Shown piece by piece: positions 49,932 through 60,641 of a DNA stretch of 64,000 nt (its first letter is position 1; each line of letters starts with the position of its first letter). The notes below the pieces were generated by a model, which had not been told where the DNA came from, searched no databases, and saw nothing but the letters and a program-made list of their open reading frames with translations. Where the stretch lies: NCBI GenBank assembly GCA_023078555.1, contig CM041196.1:6893985-6957984 (forward strand). Direction: 5' to 3'. A program made the translations under genes and the position numbers. Origin of the DNA: Ulva prolifera. Taxonomy: Eukaryota > Chlorophyta > Ulvophyceae > Ulvales > Ulvaceae.

Positions 49932-52565
49932 GTAGAAGACATCAGCGATTCGATTCCATTCGATCCGCTGGACACACAGCGCCGGCGGATGTCACGCCGA
50001 GCGCATGGCTCCAGTCAAGCTACCGGCAAGACGCCTGCCAAGGCTTTGGCGGGCCGAGCCTCGAGGTCCCGGAGAGAGTTAGCGTCTCCTGATGACATCT
50101 CAAACACGATGTCGCTCCTCGCCTGCACAGATGCCACGCACACCGCCAGCTGTAGGTCAGCCGGTTTGTCGAGAGATCCAAGGACAAAGGACGCGGCGAC
50201 AGCTGGTCAACGCACTCAGTCACAGCTCCCAGTTATCGAGGACTCCACCGCCATGTCTCCATACTACGGCGTTCCCCCTCCTGAGCCAGTCCGCCCAGAC
50301 AACTCTCATACCGGAGCCCTACCCGATCATCCAGATAGCCCTACAAGCTCACAGAAGGAGGAGCACAGCCCTGATGCACCAGCAGCCACTGAGCAGCCCC
50401 GCCCGCTCACCAAAGTGCAAGCGACAGCCACTGTCGCCCCACCGCCGCCCCCTCCACCACCCCAACAGGAGCCACAGCCGGCTCCTAGGCAGGAGTCTCA
50501 CGCTGAGGTAGTGCATGTGCCAGACGCCCCCGCAGCGCAACGGCCCGCCTCCTGGCGCCCGGAACCCCCGGTCCCGGCCCCCGCCCGTCTCCACCACCCC
50601 AGCCGCGCCCCGGCCCCCCGCGTCGAAGCCCAACAAGCCGACTTCCTCTCCACGCCACCTCCCGTCGACAAGGTCCTCCTCGACCGCTTCCTGGCAGCCG
50701 CGGCAGATACACAAGGTCTCCCAGAAGACGCGCGGGCAGCCTCTAGCTCCTCCAGCCTCGGCTCCGCGGCCCCCCCGGCTGCAACCTTGAACCGCGCAGC
50801 GTCCCCTGGCAAGCCCGCGCCCCGCGGCGCTGCTGCGACGGCCGCGATGTACCTCACGCCGCGCCGCGCTGCCACGCGCACCAGCGACTCCTCCTCTGCG
50901 CTGCCTCACGGCGGCCGGCCGCAGCAGCACGCGCAGAGCGCGATCAGCGCGTTGTACCGCTTTGCGACGCTGGCCGCCGAGCGCCGTGCTGGCGGCAACG
51001 GCGGCGCGGCGGTGGTGCCCCCGCTGGCGCCGCCCCCACGCCGCCCCCCCGGCCTCCCCCGCCACTCCCTCAGCGGCGAGCTTAAGCCGTTGCTGCAGGA
51101 GGACTCCCAGCTGACGCCGGCTGCGCATGCGAGCGTCGCGACAGGCACCCCCCGCGACGAGGCGTCCCCACGGCGCATCCGCTCCGGCTCGCGCACCCGC
51201 CGGCCCTGGGGCTGCGGCCCGCGTGCATCCCTCGCATGCATCTGCGGCATGCCGGAGGTCGACGAGGGGTCGTCCTTCGACCTCGTGCCGCTCGTGCCGA
51301 CCGACGCGGAGCTGTCTACACACGGCGAGGCGCGCAAGGCGACCCGGCCGCACAGGTCGCCGCAGGAGGAGACACCGCCTCTGCACAGCCGGCAGCAAGC
51401 CGCCTACGCGATGTACCAGGGCACCCCGCCACGGCCACAAGTGCAGCGGAGTCCTCTCGGCGGCCCGGCCTCCAGCACCCTCTCCCCCCGCCAGATGCAT
51501 GGCCGGCGCGGGCCGCCGCGCCCCGGACCCCCGTCCGGGCCGCACATCACCGGCGCAGGCCCTCCGGAGCACCCCGTGCGCGACAGCCCTCGGACGCCGC
51601 AACCCAGCGAGCCCACACGCACGGCGCCCCCGCACTGGCGCAACACGAAGCGGCAGGAGCTGTCTGCCGCGCTCACGCAGGGCAGCCCCCGGCGCCACCG
51701 CGAGGGGCAACACACGCCGAGGGGCACGTGCCGGCGGTGCGGCATGTCGGCGTGCCGCTGCGCCGCCCGCGAAGCGCAGGCGCAGGCGCCCGGCGAGTGC
51801 ACCCCCCGCACCGGCTGGGGCAGCCCGCGCGTGCTGCCTGGCGGCTACACCTCGCAGCCCCTGCGCAGCCCCCGCCCGGACTCCCCCTACGCAGGCGTTG
51901 CGATGCAGCGCGCCGACTCGCAGCCGGTCCACGGCGAGCCGGACGGCAGCCTGCACCGCAGCGCGGTGCCGCCGCGCATGCTGGGCGCGCTGGGCGAGTA
52001 CCGCGGCACGGGCGTGGGGCCGGTACGGCCGGGGCCGTTCGGGGGCCCGACGGAGGGCCCGCCGGTGCGGTTCCGTACGATGCAGGAGACGATGGCCGCG
52101 CAGGTGCCGCCGACGGCCGCGGAGGCCGCGCAGCGCGTGCAAGGGGGCCTCCGGCCGAGTCCGCAGCGGCTCGAGGCGACGAGCTCGTGGGCGTTGAGTG
52201 CCGCACGAGCCGCGCACGGTGCGGCAGTGGCCGCGGCTGCGGCCGAGGGGAGCAATGTGGACGCCGCTGCCGGCGGTGCGGGCGACGACCCGGCAGGGCG
52301 CGTCGAGGCGGTGTCGGCGCTTGGTCGCGGGGCTTCTCCGCCCCCCTCTGCAGCGGGGCGAGACACGCCAGATGGTGGCGATGTCAGCGCGGCAGAAGGT
52401 GCACTGGGGCGTGGGGGGGAGGGCAGTACTTCTGGAGACGAGGCTGTAGAGCCTGCCGCAGAGCAGGTGCCACCAAGCTCCCTCTGCCGCTCTGTGGACG
52501 TGGAGGTGACGGACGGCGTGTATGGCGGCGACAGGCCATCGTCCCAGACCCTTGTAGCCGCATGA
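49932..52565 (+). CDS. U: giant Pro/Arg/Ala-rich disordered protein, last exon
   Basis: The frame starts right after a good acceptor (TGCGCATTGCAG) in phase 0 and runs 877 codons to the stop at 52565. If there is no upstream exon, the first ATG is near 49989. Third positions are strongly G or C. The protein is basic and proline-rich, with polyproline runs, many Ser-Pro and RSP sites, a cysteine cluster (CRRCGMSACRC) and an Ala-rich C-terminal part with acidic residues near the end. It resembles T in composition and shares a short motif (EDISDSI and DDISNTM here, EISDTI in T). No domain is recognised. It may be a disordered tail exon, as in the core family, or a scaffold protein; the sequence does not settle this. 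Confidence 0.65.
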   Translation, partial: VEDISDSIPFDPLDTQRRRMSRRAHGSSQATGKTPAKALAGRASRSRRELASPDDISNTMSLLACTDATHTASCRSAGLSRDPRTKDAATAGQRTQSQLPVIEDSTAMSPYYGVPPPEPVRPDNSHTGALPDHPDSPTSSQKEEHSPDAPAATEQPRPLTKVQATATVAPPPPPPPPQQEPQPAPRQESHAEVVHVPDAPAAQRPASWRPEPPVPAPARLHHPSRAPAPRVEAQQADFLSTPPPVDKVLLDRFLAAAADTQGLPEDARAASSSSSLGSAAPPAATLNRAASPGKPAPRGAAATAAMYLTPRRAATRTSDSSSALPHGGRPQQHAQSAISALYRFATLAAERRAGGNGGAAVVPPLAPPPRRPPGLPRHSLSGELKPLLQEDSQLTPAAHASVATGTPRDEASPRRIRSGSRTRRPWGCGPRASLACICGMPEVDEGSSFDLVPLVPTDAELSTHGEARKATRPHRSPQEETPPLHSRQQAAYAMYQGTPPRPQVQRSPLGGPASSTLSPRQMHGRRGPPRPGPPSGPHITGAGPPEHPVRDSPRTPQPSEPTRTAPPHWRNTKRQELSAALTQGSPRRHREGQHTPRGTCRRCGMSACRCAAREAQAQAPGECTPRTGWGSPRVLPGGYTSQPLRSPRPDSPYAGVAMQRADSQPVHGEPDGSLHRSAVPPRMLGALGEYRGTGVGPVRPGPFGGPTEGPPVRFRTMQETMAAQVPPTAAEAAQRVQGGLRPSPQRLEATSSWALSAARAAHGAAVAAAAAEGSNVDAAAGGAGDDPAGRVEAVSALGRGASPPPSAAGRDTPDGGDVSAAEGALGRGGEGSTSGDEAVEPAAEQVPPSSLCRSVDVEVTDGVYGGDRPSSQTLVAA

Positions 52566-55500
52566 CGGCTCTGATTAAGCGCTGGCCGTGCGGACCGCCT
52601 CCCGACGGTGTGCCTCCCTAGCACAGAAACAACACCAAACGCCCCAAAACGTTGTTGGCGTCGGTCTGGGATTTGCTTTATGCCTGCATCCTGGCAGCCC
52701 ATTTCGCGGGGACGCTGCTGCGAAGGATGTCAGCGGAAAGACATGCAGAAGCACAATAGGCACGCCCACAGCCCGCACTTGACGCAGTGGCATGCGTGCA
52801 GGAGGCGCAGCGGCTGGGTCGAGGTTCCCATGCGCGGGCACGCATAGGTGTCGGCACCTTCAGCCCGTGGCGGGCCTCGACCTGAAGTTTGCGTTGTGAC
52901 AGAGCGTGCCGCGCATGCTGCGGGCTGGAGTATGCCGCCCGTGGCTCCGCGCCGCTATGGCAGGTGCCGTATGTTGTATTCTCATGTAGCTGGCACAGGC
53001 ATGGTTTGGTGTGGGAGGTGTCGGATGTATGTTGCGGGTAGATTAGCAGTGGCGGGCCATGCTGAGGCTCTAGGGTTCGTGTTCAGGGTGTGGCTCCAGG
53101 AGGTGGCGATTGCGGTGGCGTGCGTTCCACACGCATGCGGTGGCGTGCGTTCCACACGCATGCGGCCGCGGCCATACGTCGGACATTGCCGATGCGGTAG
53201 GCCGGCTGCTGCGGCGGAAGCATCCCATGCTGCGTGCGATGCGCCGGGTGGGCGCGTGTCTACAGCGGTTGAGGTCCGGGGGCCGGACACGTGTACAGGT
53301 GCCTAACGTACAGCCAGCCATGTCATGTTGGAGGCCTGATTCTGTGGCCATGAGGTGGCTGGAAGGGCCGGAGAAGCGATGAAGTCACAATTATGCTGTT
53401 GAGAGGACCAACGTGGGGGTGCAGATAGGCCTCAGTGGCTGGTAGGTGGTGTGTTGTAGTAGATTGGCAGGTGGATCAGCGAGAGACAGAGAGTAGCCAG
53501 ATGCTGTGTGTATCATTCAAGATCATATCGGGAAGGTCAGGCCAGTTACCTGTAGTGCTTGCGAGAATGGGGTGAATGGTGTGGAGATGCTGAAAGGCAT
53601 GACCATTTTTTGTGGTGCTGTGTATGACGGCAGCAACGGAAGTGAGTGTCCCGGGGATGAGGGGTACATCCAGCGTGGCTACATGCAGGATAAAGATCGG
53701 CAGTTGCTCTGCCGCTGATGCTGTGGGGGTGTAGCGCCGGGCGCCGTAATCACGGTCAGCCGCATGGGTACAGAGGGATCTGTTGTGTTGCCAGTGGGGG
53801 AGGGCGCATGCTCGCTGGGGGAAGATGAGCGCTGTGCAGCAAGGATGGGCCGGCCGGGGCGGCTTTGGGCTGTCGGAAAGTGGATCGGCCTGCTCGCTGG
53901 TAGGTCATGCCATGTTATACTGATGATGTTTTTGGATGTCACTGTGTTCTGAAATAAAGGTTTCCTCTCAACATTGGCAGGTCATGGACCATACATGGTG
54001 TCATGCTTTGGCGTTGCGTAGGCATCGAACAACACGAGGAAGTTCCATTAGTATATGCTGTACTGTATTTCAGAAGGCGAAGACAGACTTTTTTGTCATA
54101 CTAGGGCAAACTATAATACTGCGCCGGCATGCCAACACATGGCACTTGTCAAGCTTGGCCGGTCTCACGAAAAGTGACCAACCTCATCGGTCCGTGAGCG
54201 TCATGTCATTTAGCAACAACCAGTGAATTTGTGCCTCAAATGGTACAGTCACCGACAAGCTTGTCACCTGATCGAATAAACAGGACCGTTCCGTAGTACT
54301 TTGTCACACACATTGTCCATCAATGTGACCCATCACACATGGAGAGGACCACTCGGCTGCGCGCGCATGGCATGCAGACGTACACACTTCACGAAGACTT
54401 GTCAACCAACGGCGACTCTCTAACCTTGCCACCCACATATTCATATGGCTTTGGAAATCGTTTACATCGTGAGTGCAGCGAAGTCCGCGCTAGCAGAAGG
54501 TCAGTGTCAGCAGAGCTGCATGTTGCGCACACAGTCACAAATCGTCTGTTGATACGCAGTGTCCGCTGGAAGTGTGTACTCTAAAGATGCAACGTTGATG
54601 CTATTTGCGCCATGGGGTGGAACCGACGTCATCACGCGATCAGGCTTCCGTTCGAGCAAGGGCAGTGCACCCGGTCCACCACTGCTGCAGCTGCTGAATA
54701 CTGACCTTCCGAAATGACGCTCTGCTTGTTCTGAATTTTGATGTGTCAAAGGTCAGACACAATGTCTGTCTTGTTCCATGCAGTGAACTGGGGCCGGGAT
54801 GAGCACAATTGCGGTTCCGCGTGCCTTCGAAATCGTGCACAAGCTGATGCCTCGTGCCCCATGTCTGAATCAATCCTTTCCAGGCCAGAATCAGGAGAGG
54901 CTGGATGCTTCTTTGATGTCGGTCGCGGCGTTTCGCGATCACGTCGGACCAATGCACATATAAGATGACAGATAACTGAACTTGAACGAACGAGCCCACT
55001 TAGCGGACGCGGAGCACCGATACCTTCTTACCCGACACACGAAATCACAAGCAATGAGCGTATACATTGCGATGCCAGTAGCTGATAGGTTGCACAGCGG
55101 TAGGTATTGCTGCTGAGCTAAGTGTAGGCACGGGCAGTTCTTGGGTGCGCCCAGCAGGATATGCCTGCATGACGAGCACCATCGACTGCAGGCTTTGGAG
55201 GATTGTACATGCATTGAAAGTCGACGGAGTGCCGTGTGGTAAGGCTGCAGCGGCAGGTGAATGTGTGCACGCAGGTGCTTCGAATGCATCTGGAGTCAAC
55301 CCCCACAAGCAGCGGCCGACGTCGTTGCAAATCCAGACCACAATGCCTCTGTGGCATACGCCATTCTACCTGATTCCCATGTTCAGTGCTGATGTATGCT
55401 GGGATGGCTGTAGCTGCACAGGGCATTGCCTGCAATATGCTGTACCATGGGATGTGCAAAATAGCTGCAGCCAGGCATGCGGAGCTGTAGGCTGAGACAG

Positions 55501-56114
55501 TAGTAGCCAGTGGCTACTAGCCACCTCTCTAGTCATCTGATTTGTTCAACACCAATGGAAAAGCACAGCCCACGTACTGCTAGCATTGCTGATACCACAG
55601 GAGCGTCTGCATGCATTGACAACTCCAAGTGCATTGTGTACTGAGGTAGAAAGTTCACTGGTTGATGCTGTATTACATGAACATCACGGACCGGCATAAC
55701 ATGTTCCGGCCTTGCCAAAGGGCCTCATCAGACGCCTACGTGAGTCAAGCAACCAACACCGAACCAGCTCGCAAGTTCCCTAATATTCACTCCTCTAGAG
55801 CGAGACCGACCGAGACTGGAAGAAACGTCCAGAGCCCAGAAAACCGACACAAGATAAGATAACGAGATAAGGCACATCACGCCGCAGAGGCACGCAAGTG
55901 TACCTCCGCAGCACCTCCAGCCCGTGCGGAAGCAGCCGCACGACAAAATAGGCCGACTGCCCAAAAAACGCAGGAAAAGAAAGAAATCCTAGGTGGCAAT
56001 GTCCGTGGCAGGAGGACAGCCAAGTACAACAAGCTTATCAGTGACAATGGCAGAAACCCACAGTGGACTACAAACCAACTGCATGAGAGGCACACATATG
56101 TTGCAACCACTACA
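52566..56114. other. Intergenic DNA, no gene supported
   Basis: The left part is probably the 3-prime flank of U. No frame shows the GC-rich third positions of the neighbouring genes. A perfect 25-bp duplication is listed separately. Confidence 0.4.
53111..53160. repeat. Perfect 25-bp direct duplication
   Basis: Positions 53111-53135 and 53136-53160 are identical (starting TGCGGTGGCGTGCG). Confidence 0.95.
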
Positions 56115-56570
56115 TCACACATCCGCCAAAAGGCGCAGAAACAGATCCCTGCCCGCATAGAAGTCATCCTCCAGGATGCCAGGGTGGAAGGCCAGAATTG
56201 CTCTGCGCGTGCGCACAGCCGAAAAGCCGAGATGCGACGCGTCGAGCCAGATGGCGAGGAAGCCGGCAGCGTGGAGAAGACCGTCCAGGGTGGCGGAGGT
56301 GTTGTCGCGGAGCCGCGCACACTTGCCCATCACCCATGCACGGAAATAGACACGGCCGGTGCGGACCACGGAGGGAAAGAAGGTGACGCGCGGAAGCGGG
56401 GGGTGCCGTAGGTGGGCGGCGAGATTCTTCGGGCGGAAGAGCAGATGGATGTCGGTGGTGTCGAGGATGATCCGGTGCTCCAGGATGTCGATGATGCGGC
56501 CTTCAGCGGCATTGTGTGCAAAAGTGACTAGGCCAGGCCGTTCCCCGAAGAACCGCGACCCGCGTGGCAT
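56115..56570 (-). CDS. Single-exon 151-residue protein of unknown function
   Basis: The frame starts ATG (MPRGSRFFGE) and ends TGA. Nearly all codons end in C or G, in contrast to the AT-richer DNA around it, which supports real coding. The protein has a mixed strand and helix look: an ILEHRIILDTTDIHLLF segment, a basic/proline turn, VTFFPSVVRTGRVYFRAW, then a Leu- and Ala-rich stretch (LLHAAGFLAIWLDASHLGF), and an LFLRLLADV end. I recognise no family. The frame continues open upstream for 25 codons without the same codon bias, so the ATG at 56570 is preferred. It could be a free-standing gene or one exon of a longer one. Confidence 0.5.
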   Translation of the reverse strand: MPRGSRFFGERPGLVTFAHNAAEGRIIDILEHRIILDTTDIHLLFRPKNLAAHLRHPPLPRVTFFPSVVRTGRVYFRAWVMGKCARLRDNTSATLDGLLHAAGFLAIWLDASHLGFSAVRTRRAILAFHPGILEDDFYAGRDLFLRLLADV

Positions 56571-58849
56571 GATGCGATGCGCACACCCATGCATGTGCTG
56601 CACATGAGATACACTCGCACAGCACAGGACTGCACTATAGCTCACTTTCGTTGTTGGAAGTCATCAATCCATGCAGTAGTCCAGCCTTGCACAAATACAT
56701 AGCAACGTAGCAGTAAAGTGAGTGCTGTTAAGGTCAGGAAGTCAATGAGCTGTCAGTGTCTGTCTGACCAACACGCATCCGTGCACAGCCTGCAGTTTTC
56801 CCCGCGGTGTGAGGTCCAACATTCTTGTGGCCAAACATCCGAGATATCGCGGGTAGCAAGTGTCAGTCAGCCTGGCGATCGCGATGGTGATTGCTGGAAG
56901 CCTTATGCAGACTACCGTAAAACATGTTGGCTTCGCGACAGGTCGGACAATTTTACTGTGAACACCGTCGATGTCACCAGTATCGCTGGTGGCACACAAA
57001 TTGACCGTGAGACATGGCTCGACGACAGCAGGATCATGCGTTCTCCGACGTTCATCCAGAAGTGCGGTTCCTTGCCTACTGGAAGCCAAGATGCTTGGTA
57101 ATGCAAGCGGTCAAAAGCGCAGTGGCACTGGTCAGCGCATAGGGCGCAATCTCGTCAGCCTTGCTGCTGCCCCCGAGCCCAACAAGCTCGGCGACACTCG
57201 CTTTGATAGACATTCATGTATGTTCTAGTTTCCCGTGAGGAGTTGTGTCACCGGCAGGCTGGCAATGCCGACGGCAGGCTGGCGATGCCGATGGCCCAGC
57301 CTGTTTCGCTGGGCAACCAGCACTGTGCGTGCATATGCGTCCCCTGATAGCTGATGAGATGTGCACATTGCTGCAGTTGTCGTATGCGCAAGCCTTGATC
57401 GCGGTCCCTGTGTCGCTTCTGCGCGCCTGTATGCCGAACACAATTCATTTTTGCCGCTCGAACTGTTGCCTGCATCGACGCTGTCTTAATCCTGAATGTT
57501 AGTTCAGCCGGAATGTCTTTGATCTGAGGAAACCCATGTTCGTGTCCGCTCCCTGAGCTGAGCACAAAATGCAGCAGCTCGTCCGCATGTATCCCCTCAC
57601 GGATGGAACGAGGGGGGTCAGATGGCCCCGTATGTCGGCATTCATGTTTATTTTTTTCCACGTTGACACTAGTTTGCGTGCGTGTATGGTGTCGGAAGCT
57701 GTCTCAGACTGCTAATGGTGTAAATCTAACGCGATGGACAGCGAGAGCTGACTCTGCGGCGATCTCTATGCAATAGTCACCGCCATCATGCGTCTTCAAA
57801 ATTGTTCCGGAGCTGTAGCTATGGTCACCGCTCGTCTGCACATCCGGAGACTGCAGCACATGTAAGGGGCACCACATGTTCCAACATGTCGTGAGTTTCA
57901 GCCACGTGCAGGCAGAACTGTGCTTGGTAATGTATGCATGTCACACATATCTCCAGCTGTTTACCTATGATGGTAGCTGGCTGCTGCGTGATCAGCCTAG
58001 GTGGTGCTGGGGCTATGTAGTTCTAGCTGCGACAGGGGCCCAGTGTCCCAAGGATGCGGTCAGCTTGGACTGCCTTGGGACTTTTTTGAGGGATAGGGCG
58101 CAAGGTTCGGACGCAAACAAAGCCTGTGCTCTGTGCCAGTGCAGGCAGATTTGAAAGCTGGAGTCGTGTATCGAGATGCAGTGGTTTATAGCAAGGCATG
58201 ATATATTCGTTTTATAGTAAGGCGTCAGTGGAGTTTTCCTCTGTTGCTGCAGTGGCAACGGATGCTGCAGCCCGTTGTGTGACCATATCTGGACATGTGT
58301 CTCCGATGCACCAGGGCAAAGTACATCGGACACTGACAGGCAGGGCACAGATGTTCGAGCAGCATGTGGCTCAATGTGCAGCATGTCCTGCAGGTGTATA
58401 CAAATGGCTCGAGCACCGATGGCGACGTTGGCAGCAGACGTGCAAGCTGTGAGATGTCGTTCAAGCAGGCCTCGCGAGACTTTGACGACGCGAGGCTGCA
58501 CCCAGGCAGCCACAACACGCATCCACGAGCGGACTATCGAGGCGCAGCTGCTGACACTGGTCGCGAGGTCGACGTTTTCACGGGCCCGGGTGCGAACCGT
58601 TGGTGTTGCCAGTGCCGTTGCTGGCTTGGCTCGCGCACCTGACCAGAACAGTCGCGACAGCACTCGTAGCGCCGCTCAGACAACAACTTCTTTCCTGTTG
58701 CCATATTCCTCCATGGTTCATCATCCAGTGCATCAAGTACACTGACCGATGTTTGCATGTCGCCCTGTGATAGCCTCTCCCGTGGGCCAGCCCTCATGTC
58801 TCAGAGAGGGCCTCCAGGTGAATCATGCCGCAGAGCAGTGGCCCTTTTC
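56571..58849. other. Mostly unassigned DNA; possible 5-prime part of G6
   Basis: A stretch at 58258-58391 lies between a strong acceptor (CTCTGTTGCTGCAG) and a donor (CTGCAG|GTGTAT) and has a cysteine pair (CAACPA), so it may be an exon. The rest shows no convincing gene. Confidence 0.3.
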
Positions 58850-60641
58850 GTCCAAGTCTGTCAGGAACATACTGGGACATTGCCAGTGAAGGTGATGTGG
58901 ATGGTCGTGCATGGTGGCGGGAACCATGCTGCATCCTCGAGCTCGATGTCACTCCCAGGTCCCACATGCATTGCCTCGTCAGTGACTGCCTTGGCGGTTT
59001 CCTCACCCACCACAGCACAGCTACAGGTGCATAGCTACCACCGGGCTGAAGGGTCCGCATGCTGGACATCCCTTAGTGCAGGACCGTCGACACAACCACC
59101 ATGTCACCATCACTGCACATATCCCCCACGCTGCCACGAAGAAGGCTCGGTCCAGGCTGCTCCAGATCGCCCGCAGTGGGCCTTGCTCCCCCGCAGAGGT
59201 CTTGGCTTGCAGCGCTGGCGCGTCTGCTCTCCGGCGAATACATTGTAAATTCCACCCCCTCCTTTTCAGGAGATCGTGGGGTAGCGTGCGCTTTGGGGAG
59301 CGAGACAGCGTGACCACCTCGCTGAGCACAGGAGGAGGCCCGGTGAGTTGCGTACGGTTGTCTTAAGTGGGTTTTCCAGGCAGTTTGCTCCTTCGCCACG
59401 TGATCCCGTCCATCTGGAGTTGTCGATGTCCTTTACAGGATACGGCTAACCAAGTCCAGGTTTACTTGACACGGGCAGCGCTCCTGTCCTGTTCCCGCTG
59501 ACTGCTTGAACACCATACCATGCATACATGCATGTATTTCTGCAAGGAACGTCCCACGCTGACCCAATCCCCCACTGGGACGCAGAGCAGCCGCTGCCGT
59601 GCAGGCCTGGCTGGGGATGACGCCGCCCTCGCACATGCCACCCTCGACTCGGCGTCGCTCGTCGACATGCATGCGCTCCTCAACGAATCCGGCCGCCTGC
59701 TGGTCTGCCTGCGGCCGACCCTCAAGATACCCCTGCCCGATGAGGACATGCACGCGTTTCTCAACGAGTCCGGCGGATCGCTCTGCTACCCGTGGCCGTG
59801 CTTCGACGTGCCCCCGCCCGGCGCAGTTGTCCGTGGCGGCGCGCCCGTCACCCCGGCCACCTTGCCGCCGCAGGGCGTCACCCTTGGCGCCCCCTACCTC
59901 GGCGGCGCCTCGGTGTCTGAGCGGTCTCTTGCGCCGATGCTGACCGATCCCGGCTACCCCAGCACAGCTACCATCCCGCAGCCGTGGGTCGAGCTCGGCG
60001 TTCGGCTGCCGCACCCGGACGCCATCTCGGCGTTCCGGCCCCACATGGTTTCCCTCGTGGACGACATGCCGATGGTGTGTGCGCAGGCGGCGCCAGGCCA
60101 CCTCGACGGCATGCATGTGCACGGCCGGGGCTTCCGCAGCGCCTTCCGGCAGGCGCGCGCGGCCCTCCCGGACGCGCAGGCGTCCCGCGCCGGCTCCGTC
60201 GTCAACTTCAGCATCACGCTGGACACCCACGGCGCCATGCCGTCGCCGTTCGGGGGCGCGGCGGACACAGCCACGCTGTTCCAGGGCCCCCCGCCGTGGC
60301 ACACCCCGTTTGCGGGGCCCCCTCCAGGTGGTTTCAATCTTGCCTCGCGCCTCCCTCCAGCCGACCCAGGGGCTGCTGACGTGGAGCGGGGGGATGCCGA
60401 ACACGAGTATGCGCGCATCGCGCGCGCATATGAGACGGTCACCGCGTCCTTTGCTCAGCCCTTGGTTGCCCCTGTCCCCACAGTGCCGCTGCCGATGCAT
60501 GCGCGAGGGCCGCAGCTCGGCCTGGCGATGTTTGGTGGCATGGGCGACGGCAGCGACGCGCCGGTGTGGGTCGACGCCGCGGAGTCGGTGGAGCTGCCGG
60601 CGTCCGACGACATGCACGGCGTCACCGCCGCCTTTGGCTGA
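58850..60641 (+). CDS. G6: probable core-family gene at 59-60.6 kb
   Basis: The last exon, 59586-60641 (after ACGCAG, phase 0, 351 codons), is secure: strong GC third positions, a repeated unit (DMHALLNESG then DMHAFLNESG), and an end with VDAAESVELPASDDMHG. Its start (DDAALAHATLDSASLVDMHA, then LLVCLRP) has the spacing of core 4 of the C genes (VVFAMAFGDAEDVVAV, then ICVCRPE). An exon starting at 59082 after GTGCAG, phase 0, has HHVTITAHIPHAATKKARS, matching PVTVAGRVHAYPLPAYERQ at the same distance from the splice site. A stretch ending about 58975 has GTYWDIAS and ILELDVTPRSHMHCL, like GTYLVRG and ITLTIDRAPAEFCL of core 1. A small exon at 59270-59342 would be core 3, but phases around it are not resolved. 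Start codon unknown. Confidence 0.5.

Noticed and set aside
52848-53306. 152-codon plus-strand frame after U
   Set aside because: It includes a perfect 25-bp duplication and has no codon pattern. It is better read as flanking DNA.
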